Part shown: one piece after another, positions 36,745-45,693 of the stretch
Numbering within the stretch: position 1 is the first letter of the stretch
Layout: each line of letters opens with the position of its first letter
NCBI RefSeq assembly: GCF_021403115.1
Contig: NZ_JAJSSH010000008.1
Coordinates: 124,001-188,000, forward strand
Reading direction: 5' to 3'
DNA length: 64,000 nt
Source: Sphingobium sufflavum
GTDB taxonomy: Bacteria > Pseudomonadota > Alphaproteobacteria > Sphingomonadales > Sphingomonadaceae
The notes under the pieces: generated by a model
Told to the model about the DNA's origin: nothing
The model's database searches: none
What the model saw: the letters and a program-made list of their open reading frames with translations, nothing else
Program-made: the position numbers and the translations under genes

Positions 36745-37791
36745 CTAAATCCCGGCAATTCGGCGCCATTGCGCGATGAAGGCCTCCACGTCCGTCGATG
36801 TCGTGGTCCAGCCGAAGCTGACCCGCACAACCGCCGCCGCCGCGCCCTCGTCCCACCCCATCGCCGCCAGCACCGGGCTGGTCTTGAGCGTGCCGGAGGA
36901 GCAGGCGCTGCCCGCCGACACGGCGATCCCCGCGCCATCGAAGCGGATCAGTTGCGCCCGCGCGCTGACGCCGGGCATACGGTAGGAGGCGATGGTCGCG
37001 ATCCGCGCCGCATCCCCCGCCACGACCTCGCCGCCCATGGCGCGAATGGCGGCGTCCAGCGTCGCCCGCAACGCCGCCGCGCGCACCAGCCAGTCGCGCG
37101 CATCCTCCAGCGCCGCCGCCATGCCCAGGATCGCGGGCAGATTTTCCGTCCCGCCGCGATAGCCCAGTTCCTGCCCGCCGCCCGCGTTCAACCGGGCAAG
37201 GTCGCGCACCAGCAACGCGCCCACACCCACCGGCCCGCCCAGCTTGTGCGCGCCGATGGCGATGAAGTCCGCATCCGGCAGCGGCAGCTTGCCCGCGCTC
37301 TGCGCGCAATCGCACAGCCACAGGCCGCCGCCGCGGCGAATGGCCGTGCCGACCGCATCCACCGGCTGGATCACCCCCGTCTCGCTGTTCACATGCTGGA
37401 TCGCGACCAGCGCATCGGTGCAGTCGATCCCGTCAGTCCCGACCAGCCCGTGCGAATCGACAGCCAGCCTATCCGCATGTCCGATATGGCGCAGCACCGA
37501 ATCATGCTCCGTCGCCGATGCGATCCGCCGCGCCGCCTTCGCCTGCCGCAGGGCGATGGCGATCGCCTCGCTCGCGCCACCGGTCAGCACGACCGACCCG
37601 CCCCAGCCCAGCGCCGCCGCGATCCGCGCCCGCGCCTCCTCCAGCGCGGCCTTGGCCCTGCGCCCCGCCGCATGGGGCGATGACGGGTTGGCCCAGCCGT
37701 CCAGCCCGCCGATCACGGCCTCGCGCGCCACCGGCAGCACCGGCGTCGTCGCGGCATGATCGAGGTAAATGAGGGGGTTTGCACGGGTCAC
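36745..37791 (-). CDS. Cysteine desulfurase, IscS/NifS family (copy 2)
   Basis: 348 residues from a GTG start. L-I-Y-L-D-H-A-A-T-T-P-V opens the fold, the PLP Lys is in I-G-A-H-K-L-G-G-P-V-G and the Cys loop is S-A-G-S-A-C-S-S-G-T-L-K-T-S. Sequence differences from copy 1 are large, so this is an old duplication, not a recent one. It is first of three genes (desulfurase, desulfurase, ferredoxin) and diverges from a hydrolase gene. Confidence 0.92.
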   Translation of the reverse strand: MTRANPLIYLDHAATTPVLPVAREAVIGGLDGWANPSSPHAAGRRAKAALEEARARIAAALGWGGSVVLTGGASEAIAIALRQAKAARRIASATEHDSVLRHIGHADRLAVDSHGLVGTDGIDCTDALVAIQHVNSETGVIQPVDAVGTAIRRGGGLWLCDCAQSAGKLPLPDADFIAIGAHKLGGPVGVGALLVRDLARLNAGGGQELGYRGGTENLPAILGMAAALEDARDWLVRAAALRATLDAAIRAMGGEVVAGDAARIATIASYRMPGVSARAQLIRFDGAGIAVSAGSACSSGTLKTSPVLAAMGWDEGAAAAVVRVSFGWTTTSTDVEAFIAQWRRIAGI

Positions 37792-37907
37792 GAATCGGGC
37801 ACTTCAATCCAACATTGCGAAAAAGCAACAGATACCTATATAGAGCGCGCTTCCGCCCGTGCCGTCCGGCACCGGGTAAGCCCCATTCCCCCAGCTCATC
37901 AGGTGCC

Positions 37908-38564
37908 ATGCCCGACGTCATTTTTCCCGGTCCCGAAGGTCGCCTGGAGGGGCGCTTCAGCCCCCCGCCGCGTCCGCGCGCGCCTGTCGCCATGATCCTT
38001 CATCCGCATCCGCACGGCGGCGGCACGATGAACGATCATATCACCCAGGCCCTGTACAAGACGTTCGTGAAGCGCGGCTTTGCGGTCCTGCGCTTCAACT
38101 TTCGCGGCGTGGGCCGCAGCCAGGGCACATTCGACAATGGCATCGGCGAATTGTCCGATGCCGCCGCGGCGCTCGACTGGGTGCAGAGCTTCCACCCGGA
38201 GGCGCAGACCACCTGGATCGCCGGTTTCAGCTTCGGCGCATGGATCGCCATGCAGTTGCTGATGCGCCGCCCGGAAGTGCGCGGCTTCATCTCCGTCGCG
38301 CCGCCCGCGAACATGTATGACTTTTCCTTCCTCGCCCCCTGCCCGGCCTCCGGCATCATCGTGCAGGGCGCGGCGGACGAGGTGGTCAGCCCCAGCTCGG
38401 TGCAGCGTCTGGTCGACAAGCTGCGCACGCAAAAGGGCATCACCATCCATCATGATGAGATTCGAAACGCGAATCACTTCTTCGAGCATGAGCGGGACCA
38501 GTTGATGATGTCGGTCGACAATTATCTCGACATGCGGCTCGCGCCCGACTCGCCTATCAAATGA
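37908..38564 (+). CDS. Alpha/beta hydrolase
   Basis: 218 residues. Nucleophile elbow G-F-S-F-G-A (Ser ~106), H-P-H-P-H-G-G-G near residue 33 as oxyanion region, acid in G-A-A-D-E-V-V and His in A-N-H-F-F-E-H complete a catalytic triad. This small family is often found beside iron-sulfur genes in alphaproteobacteria. It diverges from the desulfurase operon with a 116-base shared promoter region and ends at a terminator. Substrate unknown. Confidence 0.87.
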   Translation: MPDVIFPGPEGRLEGRFSPPPRPRAPVAMILHPHPHGGGTMNDHITQALYKTFVKRGFAVLRFNFRGVGRSQGTFDNGIGELSDAAAALDWVQSFHPEAQTTWIAGFSFGAWIAMQLLMRRPEVRGFISVAPPANMYDFSFLAPCPASGIIVQGAADEVVSPSSVQRLVDKLRTQKGITIHHDEIRNANHFFEHERDQLMMSVDNYLDMRLAPDSPIK

Positions 38565-38570
38565 TTATGA

Positions 38571-38606
38571 GGGTCTGGTTCCATGCAATTGGAATCAGAC
38601 CCTTTT
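38571..38606 (+). terminator. Rho-independent terminator of the hydrolase gene
   Basis: Arms GGGTCTGGTTCCA (38571-38583) and TGGAATCAGACCC (38590-38602), one G-T pair, 6-base loop, then TTTT. It starts 6 bases after the hydrolase stop. Confidence 0.88.
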
Positions 38607-38624
38607 ACATTGCGGCCTGCGCGA

Positions 38625-38831
38625 TCAGTGCACGCCCTCGCCCGGCGCGCTCAGGCTCTCGCCCGATGAGGTCGGCGCGATCCAGATCGCGACATTGGCG
38701 AACATGACCACCGCCGCCAGCAGCATCAGCAGCCCGCGCTTCGTGTCCCGCATCCGAAAGATCAGATAGAATCCGCCGCTGAGCAGGGCCACGCCCGCCA
38801 GCATCAGGATCGAAAGAATGGTTCCAGCCAT
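38625..38831 (-). CDS. Small two-segment membrane protein
   Basis: 68 residues: hydrophobic segments at ~4-24 and ~33-52 joined by a basic loop (R-M-R-D-T-K-R-G), then a polar tail. No motif identifies a function. It faces the hydrolase gene across the terminator. Confidence 0.6.
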   Translation of the reverse strand: MAGTILSILMLAGVALLSGGFYLIFRMRDTKRGLLMLLAAVVMFANVAIWIAPTSSGESLSAPGEGVH

Positions 38832-38917
38832 GCCGCCCTATAGGTAGCGCAGGGTCGCGCTGGCAATGGGCCATGCAATATTGGGTGGGCGAGTGCGGAC
38901 GGGGCGGCCTGAAAGCG

Positions 38918-39997
38918 TCAGGCCCTCTTCTCGTCCCCGAACCATTCGATGGCGCCATCATAGCTCTTGTTCTCGGCAGCGGACATCATCTCCGTCGCCT
39001 TCACCGTCGCCGCGCGCGTGTCCGACGCCAGTTTCTTGACCTCGCTCGCCACTACGGCGAACCCGCGCCCGGCCTCACCCGCCCGCGCGGCCTCTATCGC
39101 CGCGTTCAGCGCCAGCAGGTTGGTCTGGGAGGCAATATCGCGGATGCTGGACACGATCGCCGCCAGACGGCCCACCGTCCATTCCAGCGTATGCTTCTGG
39201 TCCTCCACGTCCATGCGGTACCGCTGGACCTCGTCCAGTTGCCGCTGCACCTCACGCTCCAGTTCGACCTGCGCGGTCACGTCGCTGGCGATCTTGACGA
39301 TGCGGATGGTGCGCCCCTCCCCATCGAAGACGGGGTTGTAGCTGGCCTGTATCCAGATTTCCCGGCCATCGCTGGCCCTGCGGCGGAACCGGCCCGTTTC
39401 GAACTGGCCTGTCGTCAGCCCGCCCCAGAAACGCCGATAATCGACACCCTGATCGTCCCCCGCCATGCAGAACATCCGGTGGTGCCGCCCCACGACATCG
39501 TGCCGCGCATAGCCGACCAGCGTCAGGAAATTGGCGTTGGCGTCAATGATCGTGCCGTCCAGTTCGAACTCGACCACCGCCTGGCTGCGATCCACCGCCG
39601 CCAGCAACGCATCGGACTCGACCAATCGGCCGCGCGACCCGGTGATGTCGGTCACCAGCAACAATATCTGGGTCAGCTCGCCCGCGCCGTCCGCCATCGG
39701 CATGGCGCGGACATGGACCCACAACAGGCTGCCGTCGGCGGCCCGCAACCGCCGCATCCCGCCGCTGACATCGCCGTCGATCAATTCGGCCCGGCGCACC
39801 GCAGGGTCGGCGCCGCCACCCTCGCGGATCAGGACATCCGCGCCATTGCGCCCCGCAAGGTCACCGACAGGCACGCCGATCCTGTCGCAGAAACCGGCAT
39901 TGGCCCAGACGATTCTGCCGTCGGGATCGAGATGCACAAGGAGAGTGGCTCGGCAGATGGCCTCATAGGCCGCCCCTGTTCCAACGGTCGCAGTCAA
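38918..39997 (-). CDS. Soluble PAS-PAS chemoreceptor with a short signalling domain
   Basis: 359 residues from a TTG start that follows A-G-G-A-G-A-G-G by 5 bases. Two PAS domains occupy ~10-120 and ~135-250 ([18 protein letters not shown]). They are followed by an unusually short MCP part holding only the hairpin tip ([21 protein letters not shown]) and ~40 residues beyond. No membrane segments or methylation helices of normal length are seen. It could report redox or energy state to CheA/CheW from the cytoplasm, like small PAS-MCPs of alphaproteobacteria. Confidence 0.85.
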   Translation of the reverse strand: MTATVGTGAAYEAICRATLLVHLDPDGRIVWANAGFCDRIGVPVGDLAGRNGADVLIREGGGADPAVRRAELIDGDVSGGMRRLRAADGSLLWVHVRAMPMADGAGELTQILLLVTDITGSRGRLVESDALLAAVDRSQAVVEFELDGTIIDANANFLTLVGYARHDVVGRHHRMFCMAGDDQGVDYRRFWGGLTTGQFETGRFRRRASDGREIWIQASYNPVFDGEGRTIRIVKIASDVTAQVELEREVQRQLDEVQRYRMDVEDQKHTLEWTVGRLAAIVSSIRDIASQTNLLALNAAIEAARAGEAGRGFAVVASEVKKLASDTRAATVKATEMMSAAENKSYDGAIEWFGDEKRA

Positions 39998-40088
39998 CCA
40001 GCCTCTCCTGTTTTTTCGTTGGCGGGTCGATAATCCATAATGGTTGATGGAAGATTAGCTGCAAGACGAGCCGAGTTTCGGCAAGTCG

Positions 40089-40780
40089 CTATCCCATCGA
40101 CAGGGAAAATTCGCCACTGACGTGCAAGGTTTTGCCGGTCATGCAAGCGGCCCGGTCCGACGCCAGATACAGCATCGCCTCGACAATATCCTGCTCCGCC
40201 CCTTCGCGATCGCTGAATTGCTGGGACTTTATACGTTCGATGGTGCTCTGCGGCAGTTCGGACCGGATCGTATCGGTCAGGATGATGCCCCGCGCGATGG
40301 CGTTGACGCGGATGCCGTCCACCGCCAGTTCGCGCGCCAGGCTGATCGTCATGCCCCGCACCGCCAGCTTGGACACGCCATAGCCCCGCCGCAGAATATG
40401 CCGCTGTGGAGGAGATGGTGATGACCGAAGCGCCCGACCGCCCCGCCATCGCCGTGCGCGCGGCCGGGGTGACGCTGGCCACCGCCATCACCTTCACCTC
40501 GAACAGGCGGCGCAGCGTCGCCATGCCCCGTTCAGCCATCGGGCGGCTACAGGCCTGCGAATGAAGCCCGGCGTTGTCGATGAGCGGGTCAATGCCGCCG
40601 TGCGTCGCCACGACCTGCGCGATCAGCGCCGCCACCGCGGCATCATCGGCCACGTCGCAGGGGACAGCGCTCGCCTCGCCGCCCGCCGCCCGCCGCCCGG
40701 ATTTACGCCACTGCCGCCTCACCCGCCGCCGCGTCCAGATCGACCCACACGAGCCGTGCCCCTGGTGCAAAAATGGATGC
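40089..40780 (-). pseudogene. Decayed short-chain dehydrogenase/reductase
   Basis: SDR pieces are spread over frames. G-A-R-L-V-W-V-D-L-D-A-A-A-G-E-A-A-V-A ends in a stop (TAA at 40703-40705 where GAA is expected). Next comes E-A-S-A-V-P-C-D-V-A-D-D through I-S-S-T-A-A-Y-S-A-A-G in a second frame. After a shift near 40384 the active-site end Y-G-V-S-K-L-A-V-R-G runs to the C-terminus. The Gly-rich NAD motif at the N-terminus is missing. Three separate lesions make a functional product very unlikely. Confidence 0.85.
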
Positions 40781-40803
40781 CGACAGCCTCTCCATCCCCA
40801 TTG

Positions 40804-41595
40804 TCAGGCCGCCAGCAGCATCGTCTCACCCCATAAGGCAGGTCCGGTTGCGAGGCACAACATCGTCCCCAGCGGCAATCGCCTGTCCCGCTCCACCCCA
40901 CCGTACCGCACCGCCAGCCATCCGGCCCAGCCCAGCCCGGCCAGCGAAGCGACCAGCAACAGGAAAGGCAGCGCCTGCCACCCCGCCCATGCCCCGATGG
41001 CGCCCAGCAGCTTGGCATCGCCCCAGCCCAGCCCCTCTCGCCCGCGCATCGCCCGATAGGCCAGCGACACCGCCATCAGCACGCCATAGCCCGCCGCCGC
41101 GCCGATCCCGCGATCTGGCATCGCCACATCCGTCGCATAAGGCCCGACCACAAAGCCGAGGAAGGCGAGCGGCAGGGTCAGCGCATCCGGCAACCAGAAA
41201 TGCCGCGCATCCAGCAGGGCGAGGGTCAGCAGCCCCCAGCCCAGCAGGCACCAGGCTGTCGCCGCGAGCGTATCCGGCGCAAAGGCAAAACCGATCGCTC
41301 CGATCGCCGCCGCCCCCACTTCCATCGCCATATGCACAGGGTCGATCCGCGCGCCGCAGGACCGGCAGCGCAGTCCCGCCAGCAGCGCGCTGAGCACCGG
41401 CACCAGATCGCGCGGGCGCAGCGCCACCCCGCATGTATCGCAGCAGGACCGGCCCGCCGCCACGCTCCGCCCGGTCGGCCAGCGCGTCACCAGCGCCCCC
41501 AGAAAGCTGCCGAGGATCAGGCCCAGCCCGACACCGATCCCGGCCCCGACCAGCATCGGCAAGCCGACCCCGTCAGCGATAAGCGAAAGCTTCAC
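40804..41595 (-). CDS. gspO: Prepilin peptidase GspO
   Basis: 263-residue membrane aspartic protease that cuts and methylates pseudopilins. It has the tetra-Cys zinc loop (C-D-T-C and C-R-S-C, residues ~50-80) and the two catalytic Asp residues in L-D-A-R-H-F-W-L-P-D and G-L-G-W-G-D-A-K-L. A GTG at 41595 overlaps the gspN stop (GTGA). It is the last gene of the T2SS operon; the SDR remnant follows. Confidence 0.93.
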   Translation of the reverse strand: MKLSLIADGVGLPMLVGAGIGVGLGLILGSFLGALVTRWPTGRSVAAGRSCCDTCGVALRPRDLVPVLSALLAGLRCRSCGARIDPVHMAMEVGAAAIGAIGFAFAPDTLAATAWCLLGWGLLTLALLDARHFWLPDALTLPLAFLGFVVGPYATDVAMPDRGIGAAAGYGVLMAVSLAYRAMRGREGLGWGDAKLLGAIGAWAGWQALPFLLLVASLAGLGWAGWLAVRYGGVERDRRLPLGTMLCLATGPALWGETMLLAA

Positions 41596-42317
41596 AGGGA
41601 GCCGCTGACGTCCAGCCGCTGGTTCGCCCCCACCGGACGGAACCCGGCCGCGCCCAGCGCCACGGCCACCAGCGGATCGCCGCCCGCCACGGTCATGCCG
41701 CCCCGATAGCGGCCCGCGCCATCCACGCGCAGTTCGATCCGCTCGACACCCGACTGGCTGACCAGCGCGATCAGCAGGTCGGTCCCGTCGCACCGCACCG
41801 CACCCGACAGGCCATTGGCCAGGTCCATGCCCGGCAATCCCGCCGACAGCATCGCGCGCATCCGCCCCTCCGCCCGGACGCAGCGCGATCCGCTGAAGGC
41901 GATGCTCACATCCTGCATCTCCACGGTGGAGACAGGCAGGGGCGACAGCGCGCCGCCCATCGGCAGCGTCCCGGTCATGTCGTCGATGCCGCGCGTGGCG
42001 ACCCCGGCGGTCAGCGCGCCCTCTATGTCGTCCGGCAGTCCCTTCTTGCGACGGATGTCGAGCCGCGCCCGGCCCAGCAGCAGGTGGAGGGGCGAGAGCA
42101 TGACGTCGACCGTGCCGATCCGCACCGGTCCCGCCTGCAACTCCTCCGCCGCGCCCCACCACACCGGCCCGCGGACGGACCGGGCGGCGATGCCCATCTC
42201 CCCCGCATCGACCAGGGCAAACAACATACGCAGCGGCATCGCGCCGACCAGCGCCAGCAGCAGGGCCACGGCAAGAATATTCCGCCCGCGCGGCGACAGA
42301 TTGAGCCAGCGCATCAT
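41592..42317 (-). CDS. gspN: Type II secretion protein GspN
   Basis: 241 residues: N-terminal membrane anchor (~13-33) and a periplasmic part with V-W-W-G-A-A-E-E-L and repeated beta-strand pairs, as in GspN (related to the C-terminal half of GspC-type lipocalin-like folds). The ATG overlaps the gspM stop and the end overlaps gspO. GspN is an accessory inner-membrane component found in a subset of T2SS. Confidence 0.82.
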   Translation of the reverse strand: MMRWLNLSPRGRNILAVALLLALVGAMPLRMLFALVDAGEMGIAARSVRGPVWWGAAEELQAGPVRIGTVDVMLSPLHLLLGRARLDIRRKKGLPDDIEGALTAGVATRGIDDMTGTLPMGGALSPLPVSTVEMQDVSIAFSGSRCVRAEGRMRAMLSAGLPGMDLANGLSGAVRCDGTDLLIALVSQSGVERIELRVDGAGRYRGGMTVAGGDPLVAVALGAAGFRPVGANQRLDVSGSL

Positions 42318-42781
42318 TTCACCTCCCGCAGGACGGCCTGCACCGCCACCGTGCCGGGGGTCGCGCCCGGCGTCATGCTGATCGTCTCGACGATGATGCC
42401 GCGCGCCTCCAGCCCGGCCAGCCAGGCCAGCGCCGCGCTGGCCCGTGCCGATGCGATGGTCACGGCCATCTGCCCCGCGCCCTGCGCCGCGCTGCGATCC
42501 AGCGTCAGGCCCGCCTCCGATGCGGTCTGCGCCACGCTCTGCCCGATGGGGGCCACCACCCCCGTGCCCGACGCGCGCCGGATCAGCCGCAGCCTGGCCC
42601 GCACCGATGCATTGGCGTCCACCGCCGCGCCATAGCGGGCCCAGCCGCTGGCGATCCCCGCCTCCACCGGCCGCCACACGCCCAGCCACAGGACCAGCCC
42701 GCCAACCAGCAGCAGCATGATCGTGACCAGCCGCCGCTCACGCCCGCTCAGGCCGCTCCACCATTGTTTCAACGCCGTCAT
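42314..42781 (-). CDS. gspM: Type II secretion protein GspM
   Basis: 155 residues: short cytoplasmic start (W-W-S-G-L-S-G-R-E-R-R), one membrane segment (~20-40) and a ferredoxin-like periplasmic domain. It pairs with GspL in the inner-membrane platform. The ATG overlaps the gspL stop and the TGA overlaps the gspN start, so translation is coupled on both sides. Confidence 0.85.
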   Translation of the reverse strand: MTALKQWWSGLSGRERRLVTIMLLLVGGLVLWLGVWRPVEAGIASGWARYGAAVDANASVRARLRLIRRASGTGVVAPIGQSVAQTASEAGLTLDRSAAQGAGQMAVTIASARASAALAWLAGLEARGIIVETISMTPGATPGTVAVQAVLREVK

Positions 42782-43941
42782 GACGGCACCACGCTGATGT
42801 CGGCGATGGTCTGCGCTCCCTGTTGCTGCACGCTGTTGGCGGCGACCCGCCACCCCATATTCTGGAGCGCGATCAGCACCACATTGATATCGTCCGGCCG
42901 GGGTCCGGCCAGTTGCACCCGCACCGTCCCGTCGGCCAGTTGCGACAGGCCGGTCATGGTGACGCCCGGCGCACCCTGCATCGCCGCCAGCAGCCCCGCC
43001 GCCGTGCCGGTGAAGCCGCCGCCCGCGCCGCCTTTCGCCGCGACACGCGCCGCCAGCCGCATCTCCGCATCCGCCACATCGCTGGCCTCCGGCACCACGT
43101 CCCGCGCCAGCGCCAGCGTGGCCGCGTCCAGCGACGATGCCTCCCCATGCAGCCGCACGACCGTCACCAGCGTCACCAGCAGCCCGGCCAGCATCACCGC
43201 TCCCGCCAGCACCGCCACCCGCCGGACCCAGGCCGGATCAATGGCCGACGCCGCCCGCACGGCATAGCCGCCCTGCCGCAAATCCATCGGCGGCGCGGCG
43301 AGTGCGGCGACCAGTCCCGCCTCCACCGTCGCACCGTCCAGTTCCCGCACCGGCGCATCCCCGACGATCAGGGGTGCATACGCGTCGCCGCCGCCCAGCG
43401 CGCAATCGGTTCCGCGCAGCACCGCCTCCCCGCCGACGCGCCCGGCGACAAAGCCGTCCTCGACCGGGGGCAGCAGCAGCGCCGCCGGGACCAGCGCCGC
43501 ATCGGGCACGCCCGCCGCCGCGCACCAGCCGATCCACCGCTCCATCGCATCGCGCGCCGCCACCGCGACAATATGCGGCCGCTCCGGTTCCAACGCCGGG
43601 GCCACGGCGGCGTGCAGCGTATCGGGCGTGCCGATGCTGGCCTCCACCGCCATCAGGGGGGCGGCGACCGCGCCCTGCCGCACGGTCATGCCGGGGCACG
43701 CGATCCAGTGGAGCGCGGCATCGCCGCTGGGCACGATCAGCATCGCCGTATCTCCGGCGGGCAGCGCCACCAACCCCGTCGCCGCGCGCCAGTCCGCTCC
43801 GCTCCGACTTCCGGCACCGGCACCGCTTTCGCCGCCGCGCTGCACGACATGGCCACCGACCACGCGCAACCAGCCGCCCGCCGCCCCACCGTCGGGCGAC
43901 AGCCAGAATATCATGCCGTCTGGCAATATCGTGCCGGTCAT
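42778..43941 (-). CDS. gspL: Type II secretion protein GspL
   Basis: 387 residues with an actin-like cytoplasmic part (~1-230), a membrane segment (~240-260) and a periplasmic domain. GspL binds the ATPase GspE and passes force to the pseudopilus. The start is two bases after the gspK stop. The order K-L-M is the conserved T2SS order. Confidence 0.88.
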   Translation of the reverse strand: MTGTILPDGMIFWLSPDGGAAGGWLRVVGGHVVQRGGESGAGAGSRSGADWRAATGLVALPAGDTAMLIVPSGDAALHWIACPGMTVRQGAVAAPLMAVEASIGTPDTLHAAVAPALEPERPHIVAVAARDAMERWIGWCAAAGVPDAALVPAALLLPPVEDGFVAGRVGGEAVLRGTDCALGGGDAYAPLIVGDAPVRELDGATVEAGLVAALAAPPMDLRQGGYAVRAASAIDPAWVRRVAVLAGAVMLAGLLVTLVTVVRLHGEASSLDAATLALARDVVPEASDVADAEMRLAARVAAKGGAGGGFTGTAAGLLAAMQGAPGVTMTGLSQLADGTVRVQLAGPRPDDINVVLIALQNMGWRVAANSVQQQGAQTIADISVVPS

Positions 43942-43943
43942 GC

Positions 43944-44942
43944 TCAGCCTTCATCCCCCCACCGCCGGCGCACCAATCGCGCGGGCGCATCCTGTGCATC
44001 GAACAGCACCGTCTCGCTTACATCCGTCCCGGCGAGGTCCACCGTCAGATCCACCTCGAACCAGCGGCTCGTCAACTTCGCCTGCTCCGTCACCGCCGGG
44101 GTCAGCCCTAGCCCGGCCAGCGCCGGTTGCGCCCAAAAGGTGACGAGGCTGCCATAGCCGTCCATCGGGCGCTGCGCCAATATCTGCCGCGCCGTCTCCG
44201 CCCCGATCCGCCCGTCCGCCAGCATGGCCAGCAGGATCGCCTGATCCGGCAGCAGAGTGTTGATGTTGACCGGCGACAGTTCCGCCACCGGCAAGGCGCA
44301 CAGCCAGGGCCGCACCCGGTCATAGACGGGGGCGGTCATCCCGGCCACCGTCCGCAACTCGCTAGGATCGGACAGCAATCCGCCCGCCGTGCGATAGGGC
44401 AGCGGCAACTGGCCATAATGGGCATCCTCCGCACCGCCCGGCCCCGGCACGTCATTGCTGTCGATCCAGTCCGCGCTGGCCATCGCAATCTGCTCCGCCA
44501 GCCGCGGGTCCGTGCCCAGCAGGCGCAACAGGCCCGCGAACTGCGCGATCCCTTCCGGTCGCGCGCTATAGCTGTCCGCGCTCTCGGCCTTGACCAGGCT
44601 GTTGATATTGAAACAGTTTCCGGCGTCGCGCACCCGCGCCACCACCATGCCGCCGGGCACGGGAAAGGCCTGCGGCTTGCCCAGCCAGCCGCCCGTCAGC
44701 GTCGTCTTGCCCGTGCGCGCCGTCACCAGATCCGCCAGCCGCAGGGACGCCACCGCCTCCCCCGCCATCAGGAACGCCCGGCCCTGATCGGCGCTCACGC
44801 CATTTTGCGCCATGCGCGTGGCCAGCGTCAGCCGGTCCAGCGCCACGGCGGTAATCACGGCCATCACCGCGACCAGCATCAGCACGGTCAACAGCGCCGC
44901 GCCCCGCTCCCGCGCCGGGGGTATGAAAGCCGCCTCAACCAC
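43944..44942 (-). CDS. gspK: Minor pseudopilin GspK
   Basis: 332 residues. After a short leader the helix starts R-G-A-A-L-L-T-V-L-M-L-V-A-V-M-A-V, which lacks Glu at position 5 as is normal for GspK. The ~110-residue alpha-helical insert and N-I-N-T-L segments typical of GspK are visible (N-I-N-S-L-V, V-N-I-N-T-L). It caps the pseudopilus tip with GspI and GspJ. GTG at 44942 overlaps the gspJ end by 8 bases; this start is a best guess. Unlike G, H, I and J, it lacks the shared 23-bp leader sequence. Confidence 0.88.
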   Translation of the reverse strand: MVEAAFIPPARERGAALLTVLMLVAVMAVITAVALDRLTLATRMAQNGVSADQGRAFLMAGEAVASLRLADLVTARTGKTTLTGGWLGKPQAFPVPGGMVVARVRDAGNCFNINSLVKAESADSYSARPEGIAQFAGLLRLLGTDPRLAEQIAMASADWIDSNDVPGPGGAEDAHYGQLPLPYRTAGGLLSDPSELRTVAGMTAPVYDRVRPWLCALPVAELSPVNINTLLPDQAILLAMLADGRIGAETARQILAQRPMDGYGSLVTFWAQPALAGLGLTPAVTEQAKLTSRWFEVDLTVDLAGTDVSETVLFDAQDAPARLVRRRWGDEG

Positions 44943-45693
44943 CGGTCGCTCCCGTGGTTGCTGCCGGGGCCGCAGCCTGCACCGGCTTCTCCACCCCGCC
45001 CGGCCCGACAAGGAAGCGCAGGACCAGCGGCGGACGACCCTTGCCCGTCACGCTCATCTCCACCAGCCGCGGCATCAGGTCGGGCTGTGACGGCGCCCAA
45101 TCCTCCCGCCAGTCGCCCCGCGCATCGCGAAACCGCAGGGTCAGCGCCGTGACGCCGGACAGCAGCACCGCCGGCTCGCCCGCCGCAGCGCCATCGACAA
45201 AGGGATAGCCAACCCGCTCGACCCGCCCGTCGCGCCACCAATATTCGACCTTCTGCACCGACGCGCGCGGGGCATTGTCCAGATTGGTCCACCCCGTCCG
45301 CACGAATTGCAGCATCGGCGCCTCGCCGCCCGGCGCCCGCGCGAAAAAGGCGGGGGCAAGCGTGCCCGTCTGCGTCCGGCTGATCCGCACCGTCGCCTGC
45401 GCCAGGTCGCTCTCCAGCGTGGCGAGGGCGACCTGCACATCGGCCAGCCCGTCAAGATGCGTCCGCACCGCCCCCTGCGCCGACACGCTGCCGCGCAACA
45501 GGGCAACGCCCGCCATCGACAGCATGGCGAAGATCATCAGCGCGACGAGCAGTTCGATCAGCGTGAAGCCGTGTTCGGCGGAACGCCTCACTGGGGTGAA
45601 GCCGTGTTCGGCGGAACGCCTCACTGGGGTGAAGCCGTGTTCGGCGGAACGCAACGAGGACTCAAAGCCCTGTTCACGAGACGAAACCATCAT
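44935..45693 (-). CDS. gspJ: Minor pseudopilin GspJ with triplicated leader motif
   Basis: 252 residues. The mature protein begins after Gly-42 with F-T-L-I-E-L-L-V-A-L-M-I-F, a standard prepilin site with Glu at +5. The leader contains S-A-E-H-G-F-T three times at 11-residue spacing; the two outer copies continue P-V-R-R and lack the +5 Glu, so they should not be cut. The ATG at 45693 overlaps the gspH stop. The C-terminal domain has W-W-R-D-G-R-V-E-R and L-R-F-R-D, as in GspJ. Confidence 0.92.
   Translation of the reverse strand: MMVSSREQGFESSLRSAEHGFTPVRRSAEHGFTPVRRSAEHGFTLIELLVALMIFAMLSMAGVALLRGSVSAQGAVRTHLDGLADVQVALATLESDLAQATVRISRTQTGTLAPAFFARAPGGEAPMLQFVRTGWTNLDNAPRASVQKVEYWWRDGRVERVGYPFVDGAAAGEPAVLLSGVTALTLRFRDARGDWREDWAPSQPDLMPRLVEMSVTGKGRPPLVLRFLVGPGGVEKPVQAAAPAATTGATGG
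45563..45651. repeat. 33-bp tandem repeat in the gspJ leader
   Basis: Units at 45563-45595 and 45596-45628 are identical, followed by the first 23 bases of a third (45629-45651). The shared 23-mer encodes R-S-A-E-H-G-F-T on the minus strand; the remaining 10 bases add P-V-R. The same 23-mer occurs in gspH, gspI and, with changes, gspG. Confidence 0.95.

Noticed and set aside
40804..42162. Longer version of gspO starting near 42162
   Set aside because: The extra N-terminus is a shadow frame of gspN; the GTG at 41595 fits the operon overlap and the membrane start.
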